This document shows positions 12,701-24,500 of a stretch of 64,000 bases of DNA, one piece after another. Source of the DNA: Leucocoprinus leucothites. Taxonomy: Eukaryota > Basidiomycota > Agaricomycetes > Agaricales > Agaricaceae. Location: positions 2,728,001 through 2,792,000 of the forward strand of contig JAACJO010000002.1 of assembly GCA_013368445.1 (NCBI GenBank), given 5' to 3'. How positions within the stretch are numbered: the first letter of the stretch is position 1; each line of letters opens with the position of its first letter. Made by a program: the position numbers and the translations under genes. The notes under the pieces are model-generated. The model was not told the DNA's origin. It did not search any database and saw nothing but the letters and a program-made list of their open reading frames with translations.

Positions 12701-14801
12701 TGATTGGTGAACGAAACGGAGGGTAGGGCCTTGATCAACGACCGAGCGCATGCCATTACGGATGTATTCTAGCATCGAGCCAGTGACCACGGGGCTGATG
12801 GCGGCGAACTCGGAGTTGTGAAACGGTCGTTGAGCAAAAATCACTGCACCAACGACACACTTGAATGCCTCCATCTGCTTTCCGTGAAGGTTCTTGAACG
12901 AGATCTTGAGGATATTCGCATATAGAGCGTATAACGACCCTTCTTCATCGCCTAATCCAAGCCCAGCGTCAATGTCCTCAAGCTGTGATTGAGGTTCACC
13001 AGCCTCGATAAAGTTGGCAACAGTCGTGGCCCAAATGAAGATGCCTGCTGCACGTTTGGCCAGATCATTGGCTGTCTGGCGGGCCCAGTCCACAGGTAGT
13101 TCAGAGTATGCACTTGCAATATCCTCGAGACGACCCTCAAGGTACTTGCGGATATCGCTGGATGCTTCATCAGTGTCGATGGAAACGTGGATGTGGGTGC
13201 TGATGGGTGAAATGCGTCGCTTGATATTGTCTTCTTCCCTGCTAGTAACCACGACCTTGAAGTTCTTGGGGAGCTCCGAGTGCCATTGTTCAAGTGTCTT
13301 TAATAGAGCTTTGCGATCGTCTGATCGAGGCCCCTCGAGACCACCACATTCATCTGCGGCATCAATGACGACCACTATAGGATGACGAAGCCGAACGGTA
13401 CTCAAGTCGCCCCCGCTTAGGCCTGACAATGGTTCGATGATAAGAGACGCGAAAAGGGAGCCGATGTCGGGAGTGTTGACGTCGAGAGTTTCGTCATTGA
13501 TACGTTTGAGTAAATACGGTCTCACGGCTGGATATAAACGAGCAAGATCCCAACTGACGCGGCGCCAGAGGGCTCTCGTGATTGAAGTGGTCGGTTTGGC
13601 GCGGTCGAATATGAAATACGACAGGAGTTCACCCCGGTTACGTAGTCGAGATATGATCGTAGATGCTAGGGCAGACTTCCCCCGACACCAGGGAAACCTT
13701 TAATCCATATGATATTGTTGCCCTCGCTGTCGTGAAGCCTAGCGTCGACATCTGATAAAATTGTAACACGGGTATCTGGCATACATTCTTTCGCTAGGGG
13801 GATAAACTCGAGGCCTTCCACGAGTACCTTCTTCAGCTTCCGTCCATCTGATATCATAGCATGAGTAAGGGAGCCCAAGGATAAAGGCCACAGGACGCAC
13901 CGTGAGAGTCGGGAAAGGATAGGGTTGCTGCATCGGGATGCTGAACGACACTTCCGATAATGGTCGAATTATGGATCTGGAAGCCGCTTGCGTTTGAGAA
14001 AAGACTAGGCGCATCTTCTGAGATCAGAGACTTGTTTCAGCATGTGGTAGAGTAGTCATCAACATTACGCACGATGTATAGCTCGGGGAGCCTGCAAATG
14101 ACTTGCGGGGGTGATCGCACTATTCAATGCATGTGAACGGGGATCCTGGCTATGTTGAGGTACTGTCTCAAATTGTGAGCATAACCAGCCGCCTGAAAGG
14201 ACTCTGAGGTGGACGCACTGGAATCGTCGTAGATGGAAACACTGGTACGACTGGTATCCTTCGCTTCTTCGGAGGTCCTGGCCGGGGCTTCATTATCGCT
14301 TGAGTTCCTGAAGCACCGATCCTCTGTGTCGCAAGCAGCTTGTTCGTTGATCTGAAGACTGTTCGTATTAGCAGAGGAACTGGGCGCATCTTCTGGTATC
14401 AAAGGGATATTTCAGTAAATTTCTCGATCATTGGTAAAATGTTACGCACGATGTCGGTTTCCGGCAAGGATGTGTATTTGCGATAGAGTAGCCATTGCCG
14501 TGCTCTTCGATAAAATAATATCAGGAGGACGGCTCTCCGGTCGCACTATTTCCAATTGTGAGAACCACCGACGGGATGAGGAAGAGTACATACTTGGTCT
14601 ACTGTCAAAGGATGTACTAGCAGTGCCCTCAGAGGGCGTTACGACTTGGGTCTTACTAAGGAACCAATCCTTTGCACTGTAAGTTGGTTGTCCACTGCTC
14701 AAAGTAAGGAAAACATACCATAGTGGTTCGTGGTAAGAATAGCTGTTAGGCAAACTAGCGCCTATGTCGTGGCTTGACCAATAATAACATATCTTCAACA
14801 T
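9723..14801 (-). pseudogene. NACHT-WD40 STAND paralog U2, broken in the P-loop and the WD40 region
   Basis: Same architecture as U1 and U4-U6. The predicted start is the ATG at 14,801. The 5' linker is Ser/Thr-rich with short introns. A 53-nt intron (13848-13900) precedes the NACHT exon 12314-13847. That exon is 1,534 nt, two more than the undamaged length: an extra GG at about 13679-13685 turns GFPGVGKS into GFPGVGGSLP-stop. The frame resumes downstream, with VVVIDAADEC at the Walker B. The 52-nt intron 12262-12313 leads into the WD40 exon 9723-12261. A second lesion, a 2-nt loss at about 11347-11350, splits this exon. The closest paralog is U5, which lacks both lesions, so they arose after the duplication. 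Without the P-loop Lys/Ser a full-length ATPase cannot form. Confidence 0.87.
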
Positions 14802-14819
14802 TCAGGGACAAATCATGTC

Positions 14820-15310
14820 ACATTTCCTCTCTGACAGTATCCCAGCACGTGTTTAAGACTTGTTTTGTTATTATTGACGCGACTACAATATCAATGATCT
14901 GGAATGAGAAGCTCATATGATATAGATCGGGCGATACGTATGTGAGTTATCAGTCCAAAGATTCCAGCGTGGGGAAGAGCTGAGGCATTGAAGGCTTCTA
15001 ATGAATAGATAGGAAAGTATAGTTAGTTGCACGTTCGTAGGGCAAAAGAAGAGTAAAAGATCGAACCAGAGAATCGGTGTATGGTGCAGCTAGTCATCTC
15101 GAAGTTCCTCCTCCATGAGACAGTCATCGTTCCGTACGTGCTCTTGACAGCACCATATCATATCAATATTCGCGCTCCCACTGCAACAGTTTCTGTTCTT
15201 CCGGAGATATCCACGACCGAACTCCCACAAACAGAGCGCCCTGCGCCTACTGAAGATTCAGCGAATCACCACCCTGGGGCGGAAAGAATCTATCGCTGGG
15301 AGAGTCAATG
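14820..15310. repeat. Conserved block upstream of U2 (P2)
   Basis: Counterpart of P1, P4 and P5, immediately 5' of the U2 first exon. It shares tcatctcgaagttcctcctc and neighbouring sequence with them. Candidate promoter region by position only; no defined motif was identified. Confidence 0.5.
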
Positions 15311-15859
15311 ATAGTTTGTACAAAAGGGGGGTGCACCATCCACGCACAGTGACAACAGGTGATGCGCAGGCAAACCGAGTTATAGTGCTCTCGAGAGCGC
15401 TGAAGATCTGATACGGCGACGGAGATGAGGAACCCATATCACGAGCTGCCCGGTTGGAGAGCTGTCGGATACGATGGCTAGGTGAGCTGAGAGAGCAGAG
15501 TCGTGATGTCTAAGGTCCACCAGTGCGCCCTGCACAGACATGATGAAACCTTGAGTTAGCGTTCAGGAAAACCTGTGCGGAAAAAGCGAGCATATCCGTA
15601 CCTCAGGCTTGAGCCCCCAGGCAAAGTACCAATGTATCGCCGTTTCAACACTCGCCGACTACGGGTAGACTAGCTGACACTACAGTTTTCATTACCGGTG
15701 ACGAAGGGATGGGGAGCCCACATTGTTTGAGGGGCGACAGCGACGGTCGATTGTGAACTGGTATCTCCACCAGCGACTGGACGTTGGAACAAAGGAGTAC
15801 TGCAACGCAGATTTTTGAGTGCTGTGGGGGTATGAAAGAAGAAGAACAGGACGGTAAAC
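15311..15859. other. Spacer sequence between P2 and element C2; no gene seen
   Basis: Recurs at about 47,130-47,690 and, more diverged, at about 28,100-28,460 (landmark cgagcatatccgcacctcag and variants). Only short non-conserved frames are present. Confidence 0.4.
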
Positions 15860-17520
15860 GGATACCTTGTCGTATTTCTGTTGTATTTTCACATTAGCGT
15901 TTGCATGGAGAGGAAGCAATGGAAATACGCGCCTGTGTATCGTATCGCCGGCAGCACTATTTTCGAGCTCGAAGCCAAGCCAAGGTCAGAGGATGTGATA
16001 TGGCCGTTGAAGAGCTGGTGTGCGTCCACAGGCTAACGAGTGGGTCAGCGAATACCCTCAGCGTCCACACTTTGGGGCTCTGGCGACAGTGCTTACCTTC
16101 CCAGTACTCATCCCGTTCTAAAATTCTGCCTGAAACTCGACAGCGTTCTTTTCACCTCTGCCGAGTTCAAATGTCGGCCTCGATTAAAGTTGCAGGGAAA
16201 GCTACTTACCTCTGTTTCCCAGGACCAAACCACGTTTAAGCTGAGCAAAGAAGCGCATCAGGCGGCTGGATTTGTGATCCCATCACCGACACCCCCAGGT
16301 TTGCCTTGGCCTCCGCCTTCTTGCTACACAAGAGACGAATCCTCGAATGTGAAGATCTCCTGTGATCCAGTGACTGTCGCTGCTTGCAAAACAGCCACAA
16401 TCTCTTATGTGGACAGAATCCTTGAAGGGATGAATGACCGCCATGTTCGCACTACCGCTAGCAAAAGGATTATGTTGGAGCGCAATAATGGTTGGTGAAT
16501 GCAGCTGCTACCTTGCATGACCACTGTTTATCGGGCTCACAGGCTGCGTAGTCGTTACGTGGATGGGCAGACACTATATATCGAAAAACAAACAAAACTG
16601 GAGCTACGCATACAACGGTTCCACCGTCTACGATAACGGGAACATGAACGCCAGGGGGATGGGTAAGTGAGATGCTGCTCTCATCGTGGATCTTTCTAAC
16701 CGAGAATTCTTTGCAGCCTTTGAGGATGAGATTGTTATTGGCGTCGTACTCACGAGAAAGTTCGTGGTTCACCCCAGGTTTTCAACCTATCGAACAGCTC
16801 AAGCTCCGACGTTGTTGGCCAACTCCAAGAAAACATACAACGTCTCCATCTGTTGTTAGATGTAATTCCTCCCACTAGGTAAGCCCGCGACAATCACGGG
16901 GGCTCCAGAGAAATCAAGAACACTCACTGACTGCAAACCATTTGCATTGTCAGATTGACCTCTCTATTACTTTGAGTCCCTCACTTCGCATCGGAAACAG
17001 TTCTGCGCACGCCCTCTGAGTATACTATTATTGGTGAGAGCATGAGGAAATTCCCAGTGTACAAGGACATCTCACCAAGCCAACTTTTTTATCAGAACAG
17101 GCGAAACGTTCCCTAGCCAAAGCCTGATCATATTGGTCTTGACGAGGTCATTACTCTGCGGGAAAGCGCCGTTGCGTCCAGGAAAGCTCGCAGTCCAAGG
17201 TCACAAGGAAGATGGTCCCATTCCAGGTCGTTTCTTCAGCTAATGGCCACTCGACATTCACCTCACTAACCGCCTGCTATACCTTCGACAAGGAACAACA
17301 TGGCATCCCTCGCACCACCCCCAAATCTCGAGTCTCGCTGTCACTGACAATCATCCCTGACATCGTTCATCCAGCACTCAGACCCTCTTCGACTCTCGTA
17401 CTAATATGTTCGGATTCCAGGCCAACGCTACGAGATTCGATGTCTGCGCCGACCAGCAGCACCTTTATATTGCACCGCTCCACCCAAATGATGATGTTGA
17501 TACTGCGATGGAGGGTGAGT
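15860..17520 (+). repeat. Spacer element C, copy 2
   Basis: Longest well-preserved copy together with C5. The open stretch 16,040-16,498 contains PWPPPSCYTRDESSNVKI and ends just before a stop. Further on, a gggatgggtaagtgagat donor-like site at about 16,660 and a tttgcag acceptor-like site near 16,717 flank a putative intron. The 3' part (17,200-17,520) ends with a frame that also reads open in C5 (TLRDSMSAP shared). Coding origin is likely because the spacing of splice-like sites is kept, but stops break the product. No family was recognised. Confidence 0.5.
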
Positions 17521-17863
17521 GAGTGCCCCGGGTATTACAGTGAGGGGTACAACCGTTTGACTCGATCCGACGGCCGAAGAGGGTATATCATGTGTACGAG
17601 GCGAGCATTTGTTGTGGTTCCGTATGCCTGTACTATTAGTAATTGGCGTGGATTCTGCTGGTAAACGTTGATCGGGACAGAGAGGGTCTTTCGGTAATCT
17701 TTGGATAACGGTTGTTTGTTGTAGTCGAAAATAAAACCATGAGTCTGGAGCCTGTTTAATTTATTTGATCGATTCATCTCGGAACGCGATACTCAAGCAT
17801 TTGCTCTGTTCACGTGAATTTGATTCACATTTCAACTTTCGTAGGCCATTTATTACTCCCGCT

Positions 17864-18480
17864 TTACCTGAAACTCTGAAACTGGGCAAGATTTTGCTTA
17901 ACTGAGTATAACTTCAATTGGGGACCCCGCAGCGACCAAAGAAAGTACATGTCATAGATAGCTAATTTGTCACCACATTGGAAGTCTACCCCAGCTTTCA
18001 TCGAATTCGTCTTATTACCACTCTTTGTCCATACATTCTTCCCACTCCCCATATTTGAACGATTCGAAATCTAGCATAGTCCGTATCACATGCTTCCCGA
18101 CAGCCAGTCCATTCCTGCACTCAACTAGGACCCAGAAAAGTAACGAGTCACTGTCTTCTACTTAGAGCCATCTTGAGTGAGAAATCGGTCTCCAAAATAT
18201 CCAATGGCCCCAACCGGCTCCTGCACCCACCACAGAGACCACAGGTATCTCGAAATCCGACTGTCCAAGACCCGACATAAAACGTAGATGCCAGCTTCTC
18301 TCCATCTGGCGACATGATGATCCTGGGTGCTCGGCTCCATACCAAGGTCTGGTGGCCCTTTGCTCAGTGTGAATGCCCAAAACTCGTATTGCACCATCTT
18401 GCAGGGTTGCGAAACGAATAAAACAATCATCGGGTGAAATTAATCTCCAGTAATCATTAAAACGACCATATGCGTACCTT
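17864..18480 (-). pseudogene. Relic of the last WD40 blade and C-terminal tail of an NLR paralog
   Basis: Minus-strand peptide pieces match the end of the U-gene WD40 exon: IIMSPDGEKLAST then a decayed L-W-D-T-x-G-L-x-S-G blade, then DILETDFSLK, corresponding to DFGDQSL in intact copies. Frames change several times. The same relic is present at about 38.9-39.4 kb and 49.7-50.3 kb, always directly downstream (minus strand) of the VPS9-like relic, so an older NLR copy was truncated against that gene before the spacers multiplied. Confidence 0.7.
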
Positions 18481-18539
18481 TACCTCGCCAGCAAGTGCAT
18501 CAAGCCTCGCCGACCGATGCGCCAAACTTTTCCTCGGGG

Positions 18540-20900
18540 AACTCAGAGCATCACCAGTAGTCCCCTATAAATTCTCTGCTTCCTCCTCTCCCACTCCTCC
18601 TAGCACACCGATGCCTTAAACTCCTCACATCTGCTGACAAATGAGCCTACGCTGGCGCTGGCGCGTTTATCTATGCTGGAACTCGAGTTGACATATAGAT
18701 GACACGTGAGTGCATGTACGGAGTGGTAAGAGTCAACATGAATGCAGAGGGCGTCCACGCCTCTCGCTCGGTACTCGCTATCACTGTCGCTGCCTTGTTT
18801 AACGTGAAGCGGGATTCGGAGGGTTTTTAACAGTGCTAATATGAGCATGGGGAGTCCGTCGGATGATACGGGAGTTGGTTTACGCGACTGTGGTGCCAGA
18901 TGCGATGTCTAGTGTGGGTGTGGGTGAGGGAAACAATAGAGCTTGAAGGTGCAGCGGGTGCTGGTGACGTTGTTTCGAGAGCGGAAGCGGGCGCTGAGGG
19001 GAATTCAGACGTGTGGTGAGTGATAGGGGTGATAAAATGGACCGGAAGCAGCTCGGGCCGAAGCAGGTCGAGAGCTCTCGCAGATGACAAGAGTGAGTTT
19101 CGTGGATTGTCGCTGTGGCAGCCACGTCTGCAGAAGCCTCTCTTACAGCTCTTTTTCCGACTTGATGAGTGCAGCTTGTTCGGGTAATATTAAGCGCACA
19201 GGAGGCAGCTTGGACAACTCGTCTACAACTCGCCCTTTGACCACATATATTAACTCACCCACGACGATTTGACGACCATCTATTGATACCCTGGTCTTTT
19301 CCTTTGGTGTATGCACAGGATCCGGCTTATGCCACTCTGTAAAATGTTCCATCACCGCTCATCGTCAGCACAAGTCATAAGATGGAGATGAAGATGAACG
19401 CACTGGCACCACACACCTTCACGTCTTCAACCCGGCTTTCGACTCATTCCTAGTGACGATATCCAAGTGCTCGAGCGTGAGGTCTAAGAGGTTGAGTGCT
19501 GCGATCCGGTTCGATAGCATCGAGTTGTGCGAGGAGTCGTCCATTTGTAGCTGGGTATATGACCTGGTTATACACTTGTCAGATAGTGGCGAATATTGGG
19601 AGAAGCAGGACGCACCGATCATAGAATAATGAATACACGGTTCTACGAGTTTTTTATACTCTGGATTCTCACTTCAGACTCCCCTATATTCCCGTCCTCC
19701 AGTAACACTAGCACTGCCACCGCCCAACTCGACCCTCAGATAAATCATAATCCTCCAGCTGCACGTAAAAACCCGCACAAAATCAACCATATCCTCAAAC
19801 TGCCCAGCCTCCATCTGATTGACAACCCACTTCTCTTTCTCCTTCTTACTCACACCCTCGCTCCTACCATTACATCCACATCTCCTATACCATTACAATT
19901 TCCAGTATCATGAGATTGTGTTGACGGTAAGAGACTCTGTATTGAAGCCATCCACGAAGCCGTAGCCAACACAGGCTGCAGTGCCGGTGAGGGTGTAGGC
20001 CCAGGTGCGGGGATGGAAGGTCGACTCCCGAGATGAAGCGAGCGGATTTGAAATCGTCGAATGCGAGGAAGACGTGCTCGAGGTGGTAGTATTCAATGTG
20101 ACACTATTTCCACCGATACTAGATATCGGCCGTGTGCCAGGTCGTGGTGGGAGCGGTGGCTTCGGCGCTGGAGGTTCTGGTAGGAGAGGAAGAGTAGTTT
20201 GAGGTGTGAATAACGGGGGCCTGCGAGGAGGGATTTGGATGTTGGGAGAGGAGGAAGCTTTCGGAGGGCTGAGTTGCGAGTAATTATATCTTGGATATCA
20301 GCGAAGGGAGGTAAGGAGGGGCACACAGTTGAAGTGGATGTTATTGTATTCCTGTTCAAAAATTCGCGTTAGTAGATCGGAGGAATGAGCGGCTAGGGTA
20401 TTTGATACTGACCCGTGCATCATCCCGCGTAGACTTGAAACCGCGACTGTTGGCGTAAGTTTCGAGCTCGAAGACGAGCTAGAATCGCAAAACGCATATG
20501 ATCTTTGAAAAAACTCGGGCATAAGTCTATCCCGCAACGAGAGTGGCTCCATAAGCAACAGCACAGTCGCCTATAATGCGCTCTCAGCGTCCATAAATCT
20601 ACTCTTGCAACGAAGACACACCTTCTCAGAAGCTATCACACCCCAAACCTCTGCTCAAACCCCTGCAGTCCCACTCTCACCCACAGTCCTCTTCAACATC
20701 ACCCATCCAGCGCTCATTCCCTCACCCGGCATATCCAACTCAATGCTGAGCTTCAGCCTTCGCATTCGTCAACTTCAACCTACTCGAGCGTCGCTTTCCC
20801 CAGCAGGTTGGTGGCGGGTGAATGAGAGTTCCGGACGTTATAGTTGGAGGTACGGCTGTTTGACTGGAGTCTGTAGCCGGAGAAGGTGTTCCACAGGTGC
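18540..20900 (-). pseudogene. Relic of a VPS9-domain (Rab5 GEF-like) gene, U2-U3 spacer
   Basis: Blocks in gene order on the minus strand: a linker near 20,900-20,600; MEPLSLRDRLMPEFFQ at 20,298-20,564; Pro-rich PPAPKPPLPPRPGTRP at about 20,150; SNRIAALNLLDLTLEHLDIV at about 19,470; VVDELSKLPPVRL at about 19,210; TNPPNP-ASRYTRQRQR-like segment near 18,800 in a shifted frame; SLAHRSARLDALAGEVK near 18,500. As I know the fungal VPS9 family, the run S/R-IAALNLLDLTLEHL, V-DGLSKLPPIRL and TNPP-LVSHLLYTQRF is characteristic. VPS9 proteins activate Rab5 on early endosomes. At least three frameshifts are visible, including a 1-nt loss near 19,150 absent from the 51-kb copy. It is dead as a gene. Family assignment rests on remembered motif order. 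Confidence 0.6.
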
Positions 20901-21099
20901 ATAGAGTGTAGGGCTTGTGGTTATTTCTGTTTGAAGGTGAACGAGGGATCGACTGGTGGAGAAGAATTGAGACCGAGAGGATGCGTCAGTGATTCTTCAA
21001 CAACGGCGATTGGCTATAGCCGAGTGCATGTGGTTCAGCATAAAGGCCAAATAAAATTGGAAGACGACTCAGACAGTTGACGCGAGGGCAGAGCAAAGG

Positions 21100-21585
21100 A
21101 GTGCTCAGGGGCTTGTTAGTGATGGTCTAATGCCAAGGTCGATAAAAATAAATCCGTCAGTCTATTTCCTGGTCCCTCTGATTGCAACGCCTAAATAGAG
21201 TCGACTACTTCATCGTTATTCAGCATCTTTCGCATTCCTACACTCCTATCCGGCAAATACGTCCACACGCCTCCACGCGCACTCACAACCAGTATAACTC
21301 AATCCGGACATGGATATCTGGGTCAGCCAGTTCTATGCTTGGATTCATTTGACTGATATCCTGTTGAAGGGGATCGAAGCACATAGAACGAAGCTCTCCG
21401 CTTCGAACTTAAAAGCTTTCTAGTACTTGAACCAAGCGTGGCCACTGCCCCATCAGGTATCGACGTCAGGACTGATAATTTCGGTAGATTTCCTACTGCG
21501 CTCGCAAGCAGCGAGGACTACTAGTACAAAGTAAAATCCCAAACTTAACCATAATCACTCGACAGCCTGTGTTCGTGTTGTGTGC
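21100..21585. other. 3' flank of U3; no gene seen
   Basis: No supported gene. Recurs nearly base for base at about 52,950-53,435 downstream of U6. Confidence 0.5.
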
Positions 21586-24500
21586 TTATAGGTACTCTTC
21601 GTCAATGCACTCTTCCCATTCCCTCCCATACTTGAATCCACTAAAATCCAGTTTCGTCAACGTCGCCCCTAGTATGGTGATATTCCTCGGCCGCCACAGT
21701 CCGTCTCTGTGCTCGACTGGAACCCAAAAGAGCAACGAGTCGCTACCCTCTTCCTCAACCCATCCATCCTCAATGAGAGACTGATCTCCAAAATCTCCAA
21801 TGCCCTCAACAGGTTCCTGTGCCCGTCCACTACAGAGACCACGGGTATCCCAAAGTCTGACTGTCTGAGGCTCACCCCAACGTGTGGATACCAGTTTATC
21901 TCCATCTGGCGACATGAAGACCCGTATGCTCGGCTCAGATCATATCCGCGCCAGGGCCCAGCAACCCTTTGCCCAGTTTGAATATTCCAAACCCATATTG
22001 CACCATCTTGCGGGGATACAAAACGAATGAGACAGTCATCAGGTGAAATTGATAAGCATGTTGGCCAGCTGTGACTAAATGGAGAACCCCATCTTGAAAT
22101 TTCACCTGCTTCGAAAGGTCCCGCGATCTCTGTCCATGTTTTCGTCTCCCATACTCGTATTTGAAGCGATTCTCCTGTGTGGTCGGGCGCTGATGCAAAA
22201 AGTCGTCCACTGGGCGAGAATGTTACCCGTCCTTCCCGGTAGGAAATCTTTGGCCCTAAAGCAGCCGAGTCGAACAGGGCATGAGGGGCAAACTGTTCCT
22301 CTATAGAGCTTCGGTGGTGACAATGAAGGGTAGCACCCGTGGATGTGTTCCCGAGTAGTATAAGAGCAGTCAAGGTATCAGGTGAAAGCACAAGAGTTGA
22401 CTGGTTTGTCTGTGGGAATGCTGGAGTCACTGTAGTACATGGTTCATCAAGTGCATCAACTCCCCAAATGCGCACCACATGCCTCCCTCTTCACCCTCCG
22501 TCACTGAACTATGCAGAACCAATTGATTGTCACTCGAAGCAAAGAAGAAATGGCAGATAAGGTCTTTGGGGGGGCGAGTTATGACTAAATGACGGTGGTT
22601 CATTCCAGTGCCTGCATCCCATATGTCGATGGTGGTAAGTTTGCTGATCCAAGTCAGGGATGCTAGATATCTGCCATCACGAGAGAAGGCAAGCATAGGG
22701 CTATTCTTGATTTGGATAGGGTGACTAAGGTTTATAGGATCACCGGTAGTCGTGTTGAAAAGCTTGATCTCATCTTTGTAGCCCACCGCCAATCTCTTAC
22801 CACAGGGTGAAAACACTGGCCTTACCAATACAGCCAGGTGCTTTGGGTCATCATCAGCGGCGGAATCAATGACAGGCGAGACCTGTGTGTGGCACTGATA
22901 ATCCCACATCCTGATAGTCCCATCCTCATACCCATGCACAATTTTTCTGCCGTTGCGTGATGGAGAGCAGGACAATACCCCCGTTGGTTCCTTGCCACAA
23001 TAGACCACATCGCCTGTGGTAGCATCAAAGATTTTCGTCGATGCTGTGCCGTGAAAACCAATAGCCAAGTCATCATAACCACGCGAATATAATACACAAC
23101 TTGAACGCCCGAAGTCGGGACCAAGTGAAATTGCGGGCCTGACCAGAGTACAAGTGTCCATCCTCCAGATGCGTGCTATAACAACGCCGTCCGGCATGCG
23201 AGCCACAGCCAGCAGGAAATTCCCATCTGTGGAGAATGCCAAGGGCCACAAAGTCTCTTCACCAATGGCATCCTGCTCAATCACACATCCAGGAGGACTT
23301 TTTGTCAAATCCCATACTCTCAGTGGAGGCCCGTGGGCAGGGCTCCATAAGGCAAGGAAATGTGCATCTGGTGACAATAAATAATCCTCGCATGGTCCGG
23401 GGAGATCAAGTAGGATGTGTGCCAGGGTGCCAGTACTTGCATCCCACAACTGGACATGGCAACGAGAAAAAGGATTGATGTTGTGCTCGTATCTTGATAT
23501 GGCAACAATCATATGACCATCCCTGGAATAGACGGCGGATAGAATACACTCTGATATGTCACCATGGAGAGGAGAGGAGCCAGGCCTCTCCGAAAACCCT
23601 CCGAAACAAAGGTGTTCCTTGCCATTTTCTACATCCCAAATCACCATCCCTTCTCCTTCATATGTAGCTAGGAGGTACTTCCCATCGGGACTGAAGTCAA
23701 GGCTGTATACCTCCCTAGCAGGTCGAATAAGTGGACCTGAGATTAAAATCCCTGTTTCAGAGTCCCAGATACATATTTTTCCATCCCAATCCCCAGATGC
23801 AAATATTGTCTCATCCGGAGAAAAGGCGATCGCAGTAATTAGGTGTTTATGGTACTCTGAAACAAAAACACATGGTGACCAATGACTAGGTTTGCCCGTA
23901 TCAAGTGCGAGAAGTCGAGGAAATCCGGGCAGGAAATATTTGGCAACCAACGATTCTTCGGGAGCGAAGGGGAGGGCAGAGAGGTAGATGTGTGGGGCAC
24001 TTTGCATGATGGGAATGGTGAACGCCGTGACGAACCGGAGGGCATCACGAATGAACTCGGTGAGATCTCCGTCCCTCGCCTATGTAAAGAACGTCAGAAG
24101 TGTGATGCAAGCAAGCGGACAGACTACGCACGGTAATCCAATCAACGACCGCCCGCAGAATCGGCACCACCCTGTTCATTTCTCTCAACAGGCTCATCGC
24201 TTCGAGCCAATATAACAGCTTCTCTTTGAACACTACCCTCACATCATCCATCAAGCGCTCGTCAAATGCAGTGTGACAAAGATGCTCAGCCGCAAAACAG
24301 CATGAATATGAGAGAAGTGACGAAATCCCGGCCATGACCTTGGATTCGATATCAGGCATGTCTGCGTTCTTCAGACTCGATGTCTCCAGGTCGCAGATGT
24401 TGAAGCGTAGCTGCTTCGACATGGTGGTCAGACATAGGGTAGAGAGCTGACGTTGCTGTTCCGGCTCCCTGATAGCGAACTCGTCCGGGCATTCCGGAGA

